NCBI GenBank assembly: GCA_011523195.1
Contig: WTHH01000354.1
Location: 1 to 5,679, forward strand
Length of the DNA: 5,679 bases
Reading direction: 5' to 3'
DNA from: Verrucomicrobiales bacterium
Lineage (GTDB): Bacteria; Verrucomicrobiota; Verrucomicrobiia; Limisphaerales; UBA1096
Below, one piece after another: positions 1 to 5,679 of the stretch. Within the stretch, counting starts at the first letter, position 1. Each line of letters begins with the position of its first letter. A program made the translations under genes and the position numbers. The notes below the pieces were generated by a model that saw nothing but the letters and a program-made list of their open reading frames with translations, was not told the DNA's origin and made no database searches.

Positions 1-274
1 GCACGCCGGAATCGCTGGTGCGCTTAGCCACCGGATGAGCACCTAGTGTCCATCTCGACCCGGCAAGACGACTGTCTTCGGCCCGACGAAAGATTCGCCG
101 AAACCGGCCGCGACACCGGTCAGGATGCAACGGCAGGAACAATCCAAACGTTCCGGCGCGGTTTTGAAAAGAAGAAATTTCAGGCCTAGCGCTTGGTTTG
201 CGCATAAGGCGCTTGGCCAAGCGCACTATCTTAAGGTTTAATGGCCCTGAAATAATTTAGACTGAACACACTAC
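1..274. other. Leader region with no supported gene
   Basis: No recognisable gene lies here. Plus frame 3 reads TPESLVRLATG and then stops at 36-38; it could be the tail of a gene entering from the left but is too short to name. A minus frame is open from an ATG at 205 to the left edge (about 68 codons), but the peptide is arginine-rich, resembles no family I know, and long chance-open frames are common at this GC content. The stretch becomes AT-richer toward 230-270, just before the thioesterase start, where its promoter would be expected, but no good -35/-10 pair is visible. The palindrome near 209-224 is listed separately. Confidence 0.5.
189..224. repeat. 16-bp perfect palindrome plus a repeated half-site
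   Basis: GCGCTTGGCCAAGCGC at 209-224 is a perfect palindrome with 8-bp arms and no loop. Its left half, GCGCTTGG, also occurs at 189-196, exactly 20 bp upstream, so the half-site appears three times in 36 bp. Twenty bases is about two helical turns, which suits binding by a dimeric regulator on one DNA face. With no loop and no T-tract behind it, it is a poor terminator. It ends 50 bp before the thioesterase start, so an operator for that gene is a reasonable guess, unproven. Confidence 0.4.
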
Positions 275-670
275 ATGAAATCACGCCCCCGCCCCGGAGC
301 CGCCGCTGAGGTCACATTCATTGCCGAGGAAACACACGCCATCGACTTCGCCGAGGATGGCATGCCCTCCGTGCTGTCCACTCCCTGGCTGATCTGGTTT
401 ATGGAACATTCCGCGCGTGAAGCTATGCTGCCCCACCTCGAGCACCGCGAGAGCACGGTCGGCATAGCGGTGGAAATCGAGCACCTCGCCCCCACCCCGA
501 CCGGCAACCGCGTGACGTGCCGAGCGCAGGTGTTGCGCTCAGAGGACAACCATTTTCACTTCAAGCTCGAGGCGTTCGACGAACACGAAAAGGTCGCCTC
601 CGGCCTGCACAAGCTCGCGGTGATCGACAAGTCGCGCCTGGCCAGGCGCGTCGAGCACAAAAGAAAATAA
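275..670 (+). CDS. FlK-type hotdog-fold acyl-CoA thioesterase
   Basis: A 131-residue cytosolic protein with the size and layout of the fluoroacetyl-CoA thioesterase (FlK)-like hotdog family, which hydrolyses acyl-CoA thioesters. The catalytic residues of FlK (Thr42, Glu50, His76, with Gly69) have matching residues at identical spacing: Thr36 in STPWLI, Glu44 in FMEHSA, His70 in EIEHLAPTPTG and Gly63 in TVG. The C-terminal part carries the usual SGLHKLAVID strand, followed by a basic tail (RLARRVEHKRK). The ATG at 275 has no clear Shine-Dalgarno sequence but gives a normal family N-terminus. The stop at 668-670 lies three bases before the ATG of the comM remnant, so the two were probably co-transcribed. 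The true substrate is unknown; most relatives are not known to act on fluoroacetyl-CoA, and a general housekeeping thioesterase is the safer reading. Confidence 0.85.
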   Translation: MKSRPRPGAAAEVTFIAEETHAIDFAEDGMPSVLSTPWLIWFMEHSAREAMLPHLEHRESTVGIAVEIEHLAPTPTGNRVTCRAQVLRSEDNHFHFKLEAFDEHEKVASGLHKLAVIDKSRLARRVEHKRK

Positions 671-673
671 CTA

Positions 674-928
674 ATGCTCACCAAGGTCCATTGCTCAGCC
701 GTCCAGGGGATCGTAGCCCATCCCATGGAGGTGGAGGTGAACGACGGTTACGGTGAAACCCTCACGGTGATCGTCGGCCTGCCGGACGCCGCCGTGCGAG
801 AGTCCTGAAACCGCATCCTCAAGGTCAGCCGAACCATCGCCGACCTCGCGGGCGCAGACGAAATCACCAGCGAACACCAATCCGAGACCCTCCAATACCG
901 AACCCTCGACCGCCAACTCTGGGGCTGA
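674..928 (+). pseudogene. comM: Collapsed comM/yifB (Mg-chelatase-like ATPase) remnant, internal deletion
   Basis: Intact ComM (YifB) is a roughly 500-residue hexameric AAA+ helicase that drives branch migration during natural transformation. Here ATG 674 opens a typical ComM N-terminus: MLTKVHCSAVQGI, then MEVEV, then VIVGLPDAAVRES, ending at TGA 806-808. Immediately after, in the same frame, comes the ComM C-terminus: NRILKVSRTIADLAG, then ADEIT-SEH, then LQYRTLDRQLW, with a second TGA at 926-928. Everything between is absent, including the Walker A and B motifs, the sensor residues and the zinc-type cysteines, which is about 400 or more codons. Both ends are well preserved, so the loss looks recent relative to sequence decay. 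The product cannot be an ATPase even if the internal TGA were read through. The ATG follows the thioesterase stop by three bases. An assembly collapse is the main alternative to a real deletion. Confidence 0.85.
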
Positions 929-971
929 TCTAAAAAAACGGACACCGAGAACCGGGCACCCCGACCTTATC

Positions 972-2402
972 TTAAGCAATCAGGTCGTGGACGACCCTGC
1001 CGTGAACATCCGTCAACCGGAAATCGCGACCGGCATGGCGATAAGTGAATTTTTCGTGATCGAAGCCCAGCATCGCCAGCATCGTGGCGTGCAGGTCGTG
1101 CACATGCATCCGGTTTTCCTCCGCCCGAAATCCAAACTCATCCGTCGCCCCGTAGATCGTGCCGCCCTTGGCGCCGCCGCCGGCCATCCACATGGTGAAA
1201 CCATGGTGGTTGTGGTCGCGTCCGTTAATCTTGCCGGCGTTGGCCCCGGGCGTGGGTAGCTCCACCGTCGGCGTCCGGCCAAACTCCCCGCCCCACAGCA
1301 CCAGCGTCTCCTCGAGCAATCCGCGCTGTTTCAAGTCCTGTAACAACGCCCCGATCGCCTGATCGCATTGACCGGCCAATTTTCGGTGGTTGACCTCGAT
1401 GTCGTCGTGGTTGTCCCACGGCTGGCCGCTCCCGTGCCACACCTGCACGAAGCGCACGCCGCGCTCGACTAAGCGCCGGGCGATCAGCAACTGCCGCGCC
1501 TGCGTCCCTTTGCCGTACATCTCCCGGATGTGCTTGGGCTCGCGGTTAATGTCGAACACATCCGCCGCCTCCATCTGCATCCGGTACGCCAACTCGAATG
1601 ACTGGATACGTGCCTCGAGTTGCGCGTCCTTCTGTCGCTTTGCCGCATGTTCGCGATTGAGCTGTTGAATGAAATCCAACTGGCGCCGCTGTTCGCCCAG
1701 CGAGAGGCTGCGGTTCTTTACGTGTTCGATCAACTTGTCGACCGATGTGTGCCGGGTGTTGATGTGCGTGCCCTGATAGATGCCAGGCAGAAAACCGGAC
1801 TGCCAGTTTTGTGATTCCTGTATCGGGTAACCCGGGCACATCGAGATGAAGCCGGGGAGGTTTTGATTTTCGCTGCCCAGCCCATAAGTCACCCACGACC
1901 CCACGCTGGGCCGGATCAATCTCGCCTCGCCGCAGTTCATCAGCATCAACGATGGCTCGTGGTTCGGGATGTCCGCGTGCATCGAGCGGATTACCGCGAT
2001 GTCGTCAATGCACTTGGCCGTGTGCGGAAAAATCTCACTGACTGGGATGCCACTCTGCCCCTGGCGCTTGAATTTGTACGGACTCGGGAACGCCGCGCCG
2101 GTCTTGCGCTCGGTGCGCAGGTTTTTCATCGGCAACAGCTTGCCGGCGAATTTCTCGAGGGCCGGCTTGGGGTCGAACGTGTCGACATGCGACGGGCCGC
2201 CGTTGAGAAAAATATGGATCACCCGCTTGGCCTTAGGCAGAAAGTGCGCCCCCTTCACGGCGATCGTGGATGACGGGGAAGCCTTGGCCATCTCCGGCAG
2301 CATAGAGCCAAGCGCAAGCCCGCCCATGCCGATCCCGGCCCGCGAGAGAAACTCCCGCCGTGTCAGGAAATGGTCACTCAACCGTTGTTGGTGATGCTGC
2401 AT
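972..2402 (-). CDS. DUF1501 family exported protein with Tat signal
   Basis: A 476-residue protein of the DUF1501 family, which belongs to the alkaline phosphatase-like fold superfamily and is abundant in Planctomycetota and Verrucomicrobiota; its reaction is not established. The N-terminus carries a twin-arginine signal (TRREFL, Arg15-Arg16) followed by a hydrophobic glycine-rich stretch to about residue 40, so it should be exported folded through Tat. Family landmarks appear in order: HIFLNGGPSHVDTFDPKP (63-80), FPHTAKCIDDIAVIRSMH (125-142), RPSVGSWVTYGLG (164-176), FVQVWHGSGQPWDNH (318-332), GGEFGRTP (371-378), GRDHNHHGF (394-402) and HVHDLHATML (433-442). The ATG at 2402 is chosen because the Tat motif then lies about 14 residues in; a TTG at 2435 would add 11 residues with no known role. 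It is transcribed away from the sulfatase and converges on the comM remnant. Its length is normal and there is no sign of damage. Confidence 0.95.
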   Translation of the reverse strand: MQHHQQRLSDHFLTRREFLSRAGIGMGGLALGSMLPEMAKASPSSTIAVKGAHFLPKAKRVIHIFLNGGPSHVDTFDPKPALEKFAGKLLPMKNLRTERKTGAAFPSPYKFKRQGQSGIPVSEIFPHTAKCIDDIAVIRSMHADIPNHEPSLMLMNCGEARLIRPSVGSWVTYGLGSENQNLPGFISMCPGYPIQESQNWQSGFLPGIYQGTHINTRHTSVDKLIEHVKNRSLSLGEQRRQLDFIQQLNREHAAKRQKDAQLEARIQSFELAYRMQMEAADVFDINREPKHIREMYGKGTQARQLLIARRLVERGVRFVQVWHGSGQPWDNHDDIEVNHRKLAGQCDQAIGALLQDLKQRGLLEETLVLWGGEFGRTPTVELPTPGANAGKINGRDHNHHGFTMWMAGGGAKGGTIYGATDEFGFRAEENRMHVHDLHATMLAMLGFDHEKFTYRHAGRDFRLTDVHGRVVHDLIA

Positions 2403-2418
2403 CGTCCCACGAAAATTA

Positions 2419-2426
2419 CCCCTCCC
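2419..2426 (-). promoter_or_regulatory. Possible ribosome binding site for the DUF1501 gene
   Basis: On the minus strand GGGAGGGG lies 16 bases before the ATG at 2402. This is the only purine-rich, Shine-Dalgarno-like run near either candidate start. It favours ATG 2402 over TTG 2435, because it would fall inside the coding region for the TTG. The spacing is longer than usual, so the call is weak. Confidence 0.3.
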
Positions 2427-2507
2427 TTTGGCCAAGCGCTACCCCAAAATACGATTACGACCACTGCATCGTTGCCTCTCGGACGCGGCAATGGTTCAAT
2501 CGCCGCG

Positions 2508-4391
2508 ATGTTTACCGTGAGCCGATTTTCCCGACTTATCCTGACACTCGCCGGCGTGGCGACGTTCGCGCTAAGCCAAGCGCGGGCGGAACAAAAACTA
2601 CCGAATATCCTCTGGATTACCAGCGAGGACAATGGCGCGCACCTTGGCTGCTACGGCGACACATACGCCACCTCCCCCAACATCGATCGCCTGGCCAAAC
2701 GCAGTCTACGCTACACCAATGCCAGCTCGACCGCCCCGGTCTGCGCACCGGCGCGCACGACGATCATCTCCGGCATCTACCCGCCCGCGACCGGCGCCGA
2801 GCACATGCGCAGCATGACCCGCCTGCCGAAGGGATTAAAAATGTACCCGGCATATCTGCGTAAATTGGGCTACTACTGCACCAACAACTCGAAGGAGGAT
2901 TACAATCTGCGGAAGGAGGGCGAGGTTTGGCACGCCAGCAGCCGCGATGCCCACTGGAGCAGCCGGCCAGAGGGCAAGCCGTTCTTCGCCGTTTTCAACC
3001 ACACGATCAGTCACGAAAGCCAGATTCGGAACAGGATCGCCCCGGAAAACCAGATTCACGACCCGGCCAAGGTTCGCATCCCGGCCTATCACCCGGACAC
3101 ACCCGAGGTGCGCAAGGACTGGGCGCAGTATTACGACCGCATCACCATGATGGACAAGCTGGTCGGCAGGACGCTCAAGGAAGTCAACGACGCCGGGCTC
3201 GCAGAAGACACGATCGTGTTCTACTACGGCGATCATGGTTCCGGCATGCCGCGCAACAAACGGTGGCCCTACTTTTCCGGGCTAAATGTGCCGCTCATCG
3301 TGCACGTGCCGGAGAAGTACAAGCACCTTGCACCGGCCGGTTACGAGGCTGGCGGCGTCAGCGATCAACTGGTTGGCTTCATCGACTTCGCCCCGACGGT
3401 GCTGAGTATCGCCGGTATGAAACCACCGGCACACATGCAGGGACACGCCTTTATGGGCAAACATGCAGCACCCGGGCAAAAATATAGTTACGGCTTCCGC
3501 GGGCGTATGGACGAGCGATACGACATGGTGCGCACGGTGTTTGACGGCCGCTACGTTTACATCCGCAACTACATGCCGCACAAAATCTACGGCCAATTCA
3601 TATCGTACATGTTCAAGACCCCGACCACGCGCATCTGGCATGAAATGTACCACGCCGGCAAACTCAACGAGTCGCAGTCCAAGTTTTGGCAAACCAAGCC
3701 GGCGGAGGAACTGTACGACCTGAAGAACGACCGCGACGAGGTGAACAATCTCGCGAAATCGAAGGAACACCGCGACGCCCTTCGGCGCCTGCGCCAGGCG
3801 CATGTCAAGTGGGTGAAAGACGTGCGTGACATCGGATTCCTGCCCGAGGCTGAAATTCATACCCGCTCCAAAAACGATTCACCCTACGAGATGGGCCAGA
3901 ACGCCAGTCGCTACGACCTCGACGCCGTCCATGCGGCTGCCGAAACCGCAACGCGTCTCGGCAAAAAGAACACGCAAAAGTTGGCGCAACTCATCAAGAG
4001 CGACAACAGCGCCGTGCGTTACTGGGCCGCGATGGGCTACCTGATTCGCGGCAAAAACGGGATCCGCAACGGGCGCGAGGTTTTGACTGCCGCTCTCGAG
4101 GACAAGTCGCCTAGCGTGCAGATCATCGCCGCCGAGGCCCTTGGCCGTTACGGCAACAAAAAGGAAGCCAAGCGCTCCGCCGATTTGCTGATGAAATACG
4201 CCAACCCCGAGGCCAACGGCATCTCCCTCTCGATGCTGTCACTCAATGCGCTGGATTACCTCGATGAAAAGGCGGCCCACCACAGGGACGCCATCGCCAA
4301 GCTGCCCAAGCGCGACCCGAACGCGGACCAGCGAACGCGCAATTACGCAGGTAACTTAATAGAAAAAATTTCCAGAGACATTAGCAAATAA
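2508..4391 (+). CDS. Secreted type I sulfatase (formylglycine) with C-terminal HEAT-like repeats
   Basis: A 627-residue sulfatase that should hydrolyse sulfate esters or N-sulfates outside the cytoplasm. Residues 1-27 form a Sec signal peptide (hydrophobic core ILTLAGVATFAL, cut after QARA). The sulfatase core starts at NILWITSEDNG (33-43). Glu40-Asp41 sits where most S1 sulfatases have Asp-Asp. Cys79 in CAPAR (79-83) is the residue that would be converted to formylglycine; no maturase is in the window. Metal and active-site candidates are His165, His169, Asp242-His243 in YYGDHG and Lys251. ELYDLKNDRDEVNNLA (402-417 region) is the usual C-terminal subdomain marker. Residues about 485-600 form helical HEAT-like repeats (SAVRYWAAMGYL; SVQIIAAEALGRYG). 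The overall type resembles proteins labelled heparan N-sulfatase-like, but the substrate cannot be read from sequence. ATG 2508 is preferred over ATG 2370 because the signal peptide begins there and the earlier start would overlap DUF1501. The last 15 or so codons are unusually AT-rich. Confidence 0.93.
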   Translation: MFTVSRFSRLILTLAGVATFALSQARAEQKLPNILWITSEDNGAHLGCYGDTYATSPNIDRLAKRSLRYTNASSTAPVCAPARTTIISGIYPPATGAEHMRSMTRLPKGLKMYPAYLRKLGYYCTNNSKEDYNLRKEGEVWHASSRDAHWSSRPEGKPFFAVFNHTISHESQIRNRIAPENQIHDPAKVRIPAYHPDTPEVRKDWAQYYDRITMMDKLVGRTLKEVNDAGLAEDTIVFYYGDHGSGMPRNKRWPYFSGLNVPLIVHVPEKYKHLAPAGYEAGGVSDQLVGFIDFAPTVLSIAGMKPPAHMQGHAFMGKHAAPGQKYSYGFRGRMDERYDMVRTVFDGRYVYIRNYMPHKIYGQFISYMFKTPTTRIWHEMYHAGKLNESQSKFWQTKPAEELYDLKNDRDEVNNLAKSKEHRDALRRLRQAHVKWVKDVRDIGFLPEAEIHTRSKNDSPYEMGQNASRYDLDAVHAAAETATRLGKKNTQKLAQLIKSDNSAVRYWAAMGYLIRGKNGIRNGREVLTAALEDKSPSVQIIAAEALGRYGNKKEAKRSADLLMKYANPEANGISLSMLSLNALDYLDEKAAHHRDAIAKLPKRDPNADQRTRNYAGNLIEKISRDISK

Positions 4392-4482
4392 AGCTACTCA
4401 AATTTTCGAAGTGTGAAACGAAAGCAATCAAATGTGAACACACTCCAATGCATGCAAGCCAGAATAATAGCACAAACAAGAA

Positions 4483-5337
4483 TCATGGTTGACGCAAAAA
4501 GTTTACAATATTTTGCTGAACTATTTTTTTGGATGAAATCCCCTTCCAATTTTTTAATTCTTCGTCTGCCCCAGCACTAATTAAATACTCAGCTATTTCT
4601 CTATTAAATGGATTTAAGGCAAGGTGAAGAGGTGTATTCCCATCTAAGTCTTGTCCGTTAATATCCAAGCCTCGGTCGATCAATCTCTTCAAAATGGCGA
4701 TTGAATTTGAATTAGGATTTAGAGAGCAATGATGGAGCATTGAACGCTTGTCGGTATCCTCAACAAATATATGAACATGGACAGACATGAAAAAATCCAA
4801 TAAGTCCAAATCGCCATGAACAATTGCCGCTTTTACAGGAGGAGTGGCCTCATCTTTTGTTCTGTTTATGCTACCGCCTGCCTTCTTAAGAATAGAAACA
4901 ATTTTGTAAAAAGCACCTTCGTTGAAATTTAGGTTGGCTCTACCTTGGGCTAAGCACGCCATCGGGCTGAGAAGATCTTTATCAGAAAGGAGATTTACGT
5001 TAGCCCCCCTCTCAATAAGTTGCTGCACGATCTCAATTTTACCGTGTAAACAAGATAAATGAAGTGGAGCGAACCCAGAATCATCCTTTTTATTGATATC
5101 ATGTTTAATGTTCAACCAATGAACCACACATTCCAAATCACCACTTTTTGAACATTCATAAATTGACTGTTGATCATTTTTATTTTCTTCAAGGCTATCA
5201 TGCTCCTCAAAGCTCCCCTCAATCTTCAATCCTTTGTCTTCACTTGATTTTTTATGTTCTAAAACAACTAAAACAACTACAATAAGAAAGGAGATTGTTA
5301 GCAGAACAATAAGCAATGTTATGCTGGTTAAGTTCAT
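4483..5337 (-). CDS. Membrane-anchored ankyrin-repeat protein
   Basis: A 284-residue protein with one N-terminal transmembrane segment (about residues 4-26, almost all Ile, Leu and Val) followed by His-Lys-Lys, an acidic linker rich in Glu and Asp (31-55), and ankyrin repeats to the C-terminus. The clearest repeats are 88-116 (SGFAPLHLSCLHGKIEIV, then LIERGANVN) and 232-260 (DGNTPLHLA, then AEYLISAGADEE). Weaker ones are at about 55-83, 120-157, 163-195 and 196-228. Ankyrin repeats bind other proteins, so it is probably a scaffold or inhibitor; no enzyme domain is present. Lysines after the membrane segment and none before it favour the repeats facing the cytoplasm. ATG 5337 gives a complete membrane anchor; no Shine-Dalgarno sequence precedes it. 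It converges on the sulfatase and diverges from the GNAT-like gene. Its low GC content marks it as probably acquired. No partner can be named. Confidence 0.9.
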   Translation of the reverse strand: MNLTSITLLIVLLTISFLIVVVLVVLEHKKSSEDKGLKIEGSFEEHDSLEENKNDQQSIYECSKSGDLECVVHWLNIKHDINKKDDSGFAPLHLSCLHGKIEIVQQLIERGANVNLLSDKDLLSPMACLAQGRANLNFNEGAFYKIVSILKKAGGSINRTKDEATPPVKAAIVHGDLDLLDFFMSVHVHIFVEDTDKRSMLHHCSLNPNSNSIAILKRLIDRGLDINGQDLDGNTPLHLALNPFNREIAEYLISAGADEELKNWKGISSKKIVQQNIVNFLRQP

Positions 5338-5470
5338 TTAAATCACATTAAAAATCAATGTTTGGCGATTATCAGAAACAGATCACGTGGAGAAATTTTA
5401 TCGTTCGTTGACGATCAAAAAAAGTCATTTACGTGTTGTTATTTAAAAAAAATTCAAAATAATACCATAA
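5338..5470. promoter_or_regulatory. Divergent intergenic region (ankyrin / GNAT-like genes)
   Basis: This 133-bp AT-rich gap separates two divergent starts, so promoters for both should lie here. No strong match to a housekeeping promoter is seen. The best plus-strand pair is TTGTTA (5436-5441) and TAATAC (5460-5465) with 18 bases between them, but it would sit almost on the TTG start. ACATT at 5345-5349 and AATGT at 5357-5361 could form a weak hairpin just before the ankyrin start. Confidence 0.35.
5396..5420. repeat. Imperfect inverted repeat upstream of the ankyrin gene
   Basis: TTTTATCGT (5396-5404) pairs with ACGATCAAAA (5411-5420) around a 6-base loop, giving nine base pairs with one bulged C. 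The T-tract lies inside the left arm and the A-tract inside the right arm, so it does not look like an intrinsic terminator in either direction. A regulator site or a leader hairpin is possible. Confidence 0.3.
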
Positions 5471-5679
5471 TTGAAATACTACTCTGAAATCATTGTAGGC
5501 GAAACGCCCCTAAATGCAATTGAGTATGAGTGGCGCGTCTTATTCAATCAAGCCGAATACCCCAACCCGTTCCTCTCCGCAGAATGGATGTTCGCCTGGC
5601 TCAAGCACTCCGGGCCTCAGGTCTTTCCCGTCACGCTCATCGTCCGTGACGAGAACGATCAACTCGTCGCCGTCTGGCC
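5471..5679 (+). CDS. GNAT-like acetyltransferase (Acetyltransf_6/CelD type), N-terminal part
   Basis: The right edge cuts this gene after 69 codons. The visible peptide has the start of the Acetyltransf_6/CelD-like GNAT group: a short beta strand (SEIIVGE), then YEWRVLFNQA, then NPFLSAEWMFAWLKHSG, then VTLIVRDENDQLVAVW. In that group Trp-x-x-Leu, followed by (N)PF-x-S-x-EW-x-x-AW and a strand-turn-strand ending in LVA, is the normal opening. Members are often encoded in polysaccharide or capsule loci, but the acyl acceptor is unknown. The frame is closed upstream by TAA at 5468-5470, and the next codon, TTG at 5471, is the only start giving a full N-terminus; the first in-frame ATG (5588) is inside the conserved motif. 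No ribosome binding site is visible. The first 20 or so codons are AT-rich and the rest GC-rich, so the composition break runs through this gene. The acyl-CoA binding half is outside the window. Confidence 0.7.
   Translation, partial: MKYYSEIIVGETPLNAIEYEWRVLFNQAEYPNPFLSAEWMFAWLKHSGPQVFPVTLIVRDENDQLVAVW

Larger units (their letters stand above)
4348..5530. other. AT-rich block, probable acquired segment
   Basis: Base composition changes abruptly inside the last codons of the sulfatase and recovers inside the first codons of the GNAT-like gene. Counted by eye, 4501-4560 has 16 of 60 G/C and 5041-5100 has 22 of 60, against 40 of 60 at 3061-3120. The block contains one whole gene (ankyrin protein) with A/T-ending codons unlike its neighbours. 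No transposase, integrase, tRNA or clear flanking direct repeat is visible, so the mechanism of entry is unknown. The 91-base gap at 4392-4482, between converging genes, shows no convincing terminator. Confidence 0.55.

Noticed and set aside
1..38. Plus-strand tail TPESLVRLATG followed by a stop, possible end of an upstream gene
   Set aside because: Eleven residues are too few to identify a family or to choose between frames.
2..205. Minus-strand frame open from ATG 205 to the left edge
   Set aside because: The peptide is arginine-rich and resembles no known family, and no ribosome binding site is visible. Chance-open frames of this length are common in GC-rich DNA.
929..971. Possible terminator for the DUF1501 gene (seven T on the minus strand at 938-932)
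   Set aside because: No stem longer than about three base pairs precedes the T-tract, so it does not meet the usual form of an intrinsic terminator.
2403..2435. TTG start at 2435 for the DUF1501 protein
   Set aside because: It adds 11 residues without a known role, and the only Shine-Dalgarno-like run lies downstream of it, before ATG 2402.
2370..2507. Longer sulfatase start at ATG 2370
   Set aside because: It would add 46 residues before a clear signal peptide and overlap the 5' end of the divergent DUF1501 gene. ATG 2508 places the signal peptide at the N-terminus.
2835..3860. Long open frames on the minus strand opposite the sulfatase
   Set aside because: They are antisense shadows of a strongly supported coding region and carry no family motifs.
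263..4444. TGAACACACT present at both 263-272 and 4435-4444, considered as a flanking repeat
   Set aside because: A shared 10-mer is expected many times by chance in a window of this length, and the two copies do not bracket a plausible unit.
4392..4482. Search for a bidirectional terminator between the converging sulfatase and ankyrin genes
   Set aside because: Only short weak inverted repeats are present (GTGTG and CACAC with a long loop), without suitable T-tracts.

Overview
This window looks like chromosomal DNA from a bacterium of the Planctomycetota/Verrucomicrobiota (PVC) group, with Verrucomicrobiota slightly preferred. The grounds are a Tat-exported DUF1501 protein beside a Sec-exported formylglycine-type sulfatase with a C-terminal HEAT-like tail, a combination typical of these marine and soil polysaccharide users. 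Most of the DNA is GC-rich (40 of 60 bases at 3061-3120). This placement is inference from gene content; no marker gene is present.

Layout from left to right. Positions 1-274 hold no gene I can support, but carry a perfect 16-bp palindrome and a repeated half-site. At 275-670 (+) is a hotdog-fold thioesterase of the FlK type with its full catalytic triad. Three bases after its stop, 674-928 (+) holds a collapsed comM/yifB gene: the first 44 codons and about the last 39 codons of the Mg-chelatase-like ATPase lie in one frame, separated only by a TGA, with the whole ATPase middle missing. At 972-2402 (-) is the DUF1501 protein. About 105 bp away and divergent from it is the sulfatase (2508-4391, +).

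At about 4348 the composition drops sharply (16 of 60 bases G/C at 4501-4560; 22 of 60 at 5041-5100). This AT-rich block of roughly 1.1 kb carries one gene, a membrane-anchored ankyrin-repeat protein (4483-5337, -), and ends near 5530 inside the start of a GNAT-like (Acetyltransf_6/CelD-type) gene that runs off the right edge (from 5471, +). The block looks like a single-gene acquisition between resident genes.

The DUF1501 protein and the sulfatase probably work outside the cytoplasm on sulfated or otherwise decorated polymers and may share a divergent promoter region. The thioesterase, the ankyrin protein and the GNAT fragment have no visible pathway link to them. No RNA gene, CRISPR array, transposase or convincing terminator was seen. 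The observation most worth checking is the in-frame collapsed comM; I see no evidence for a wholly new multi-gene system here.
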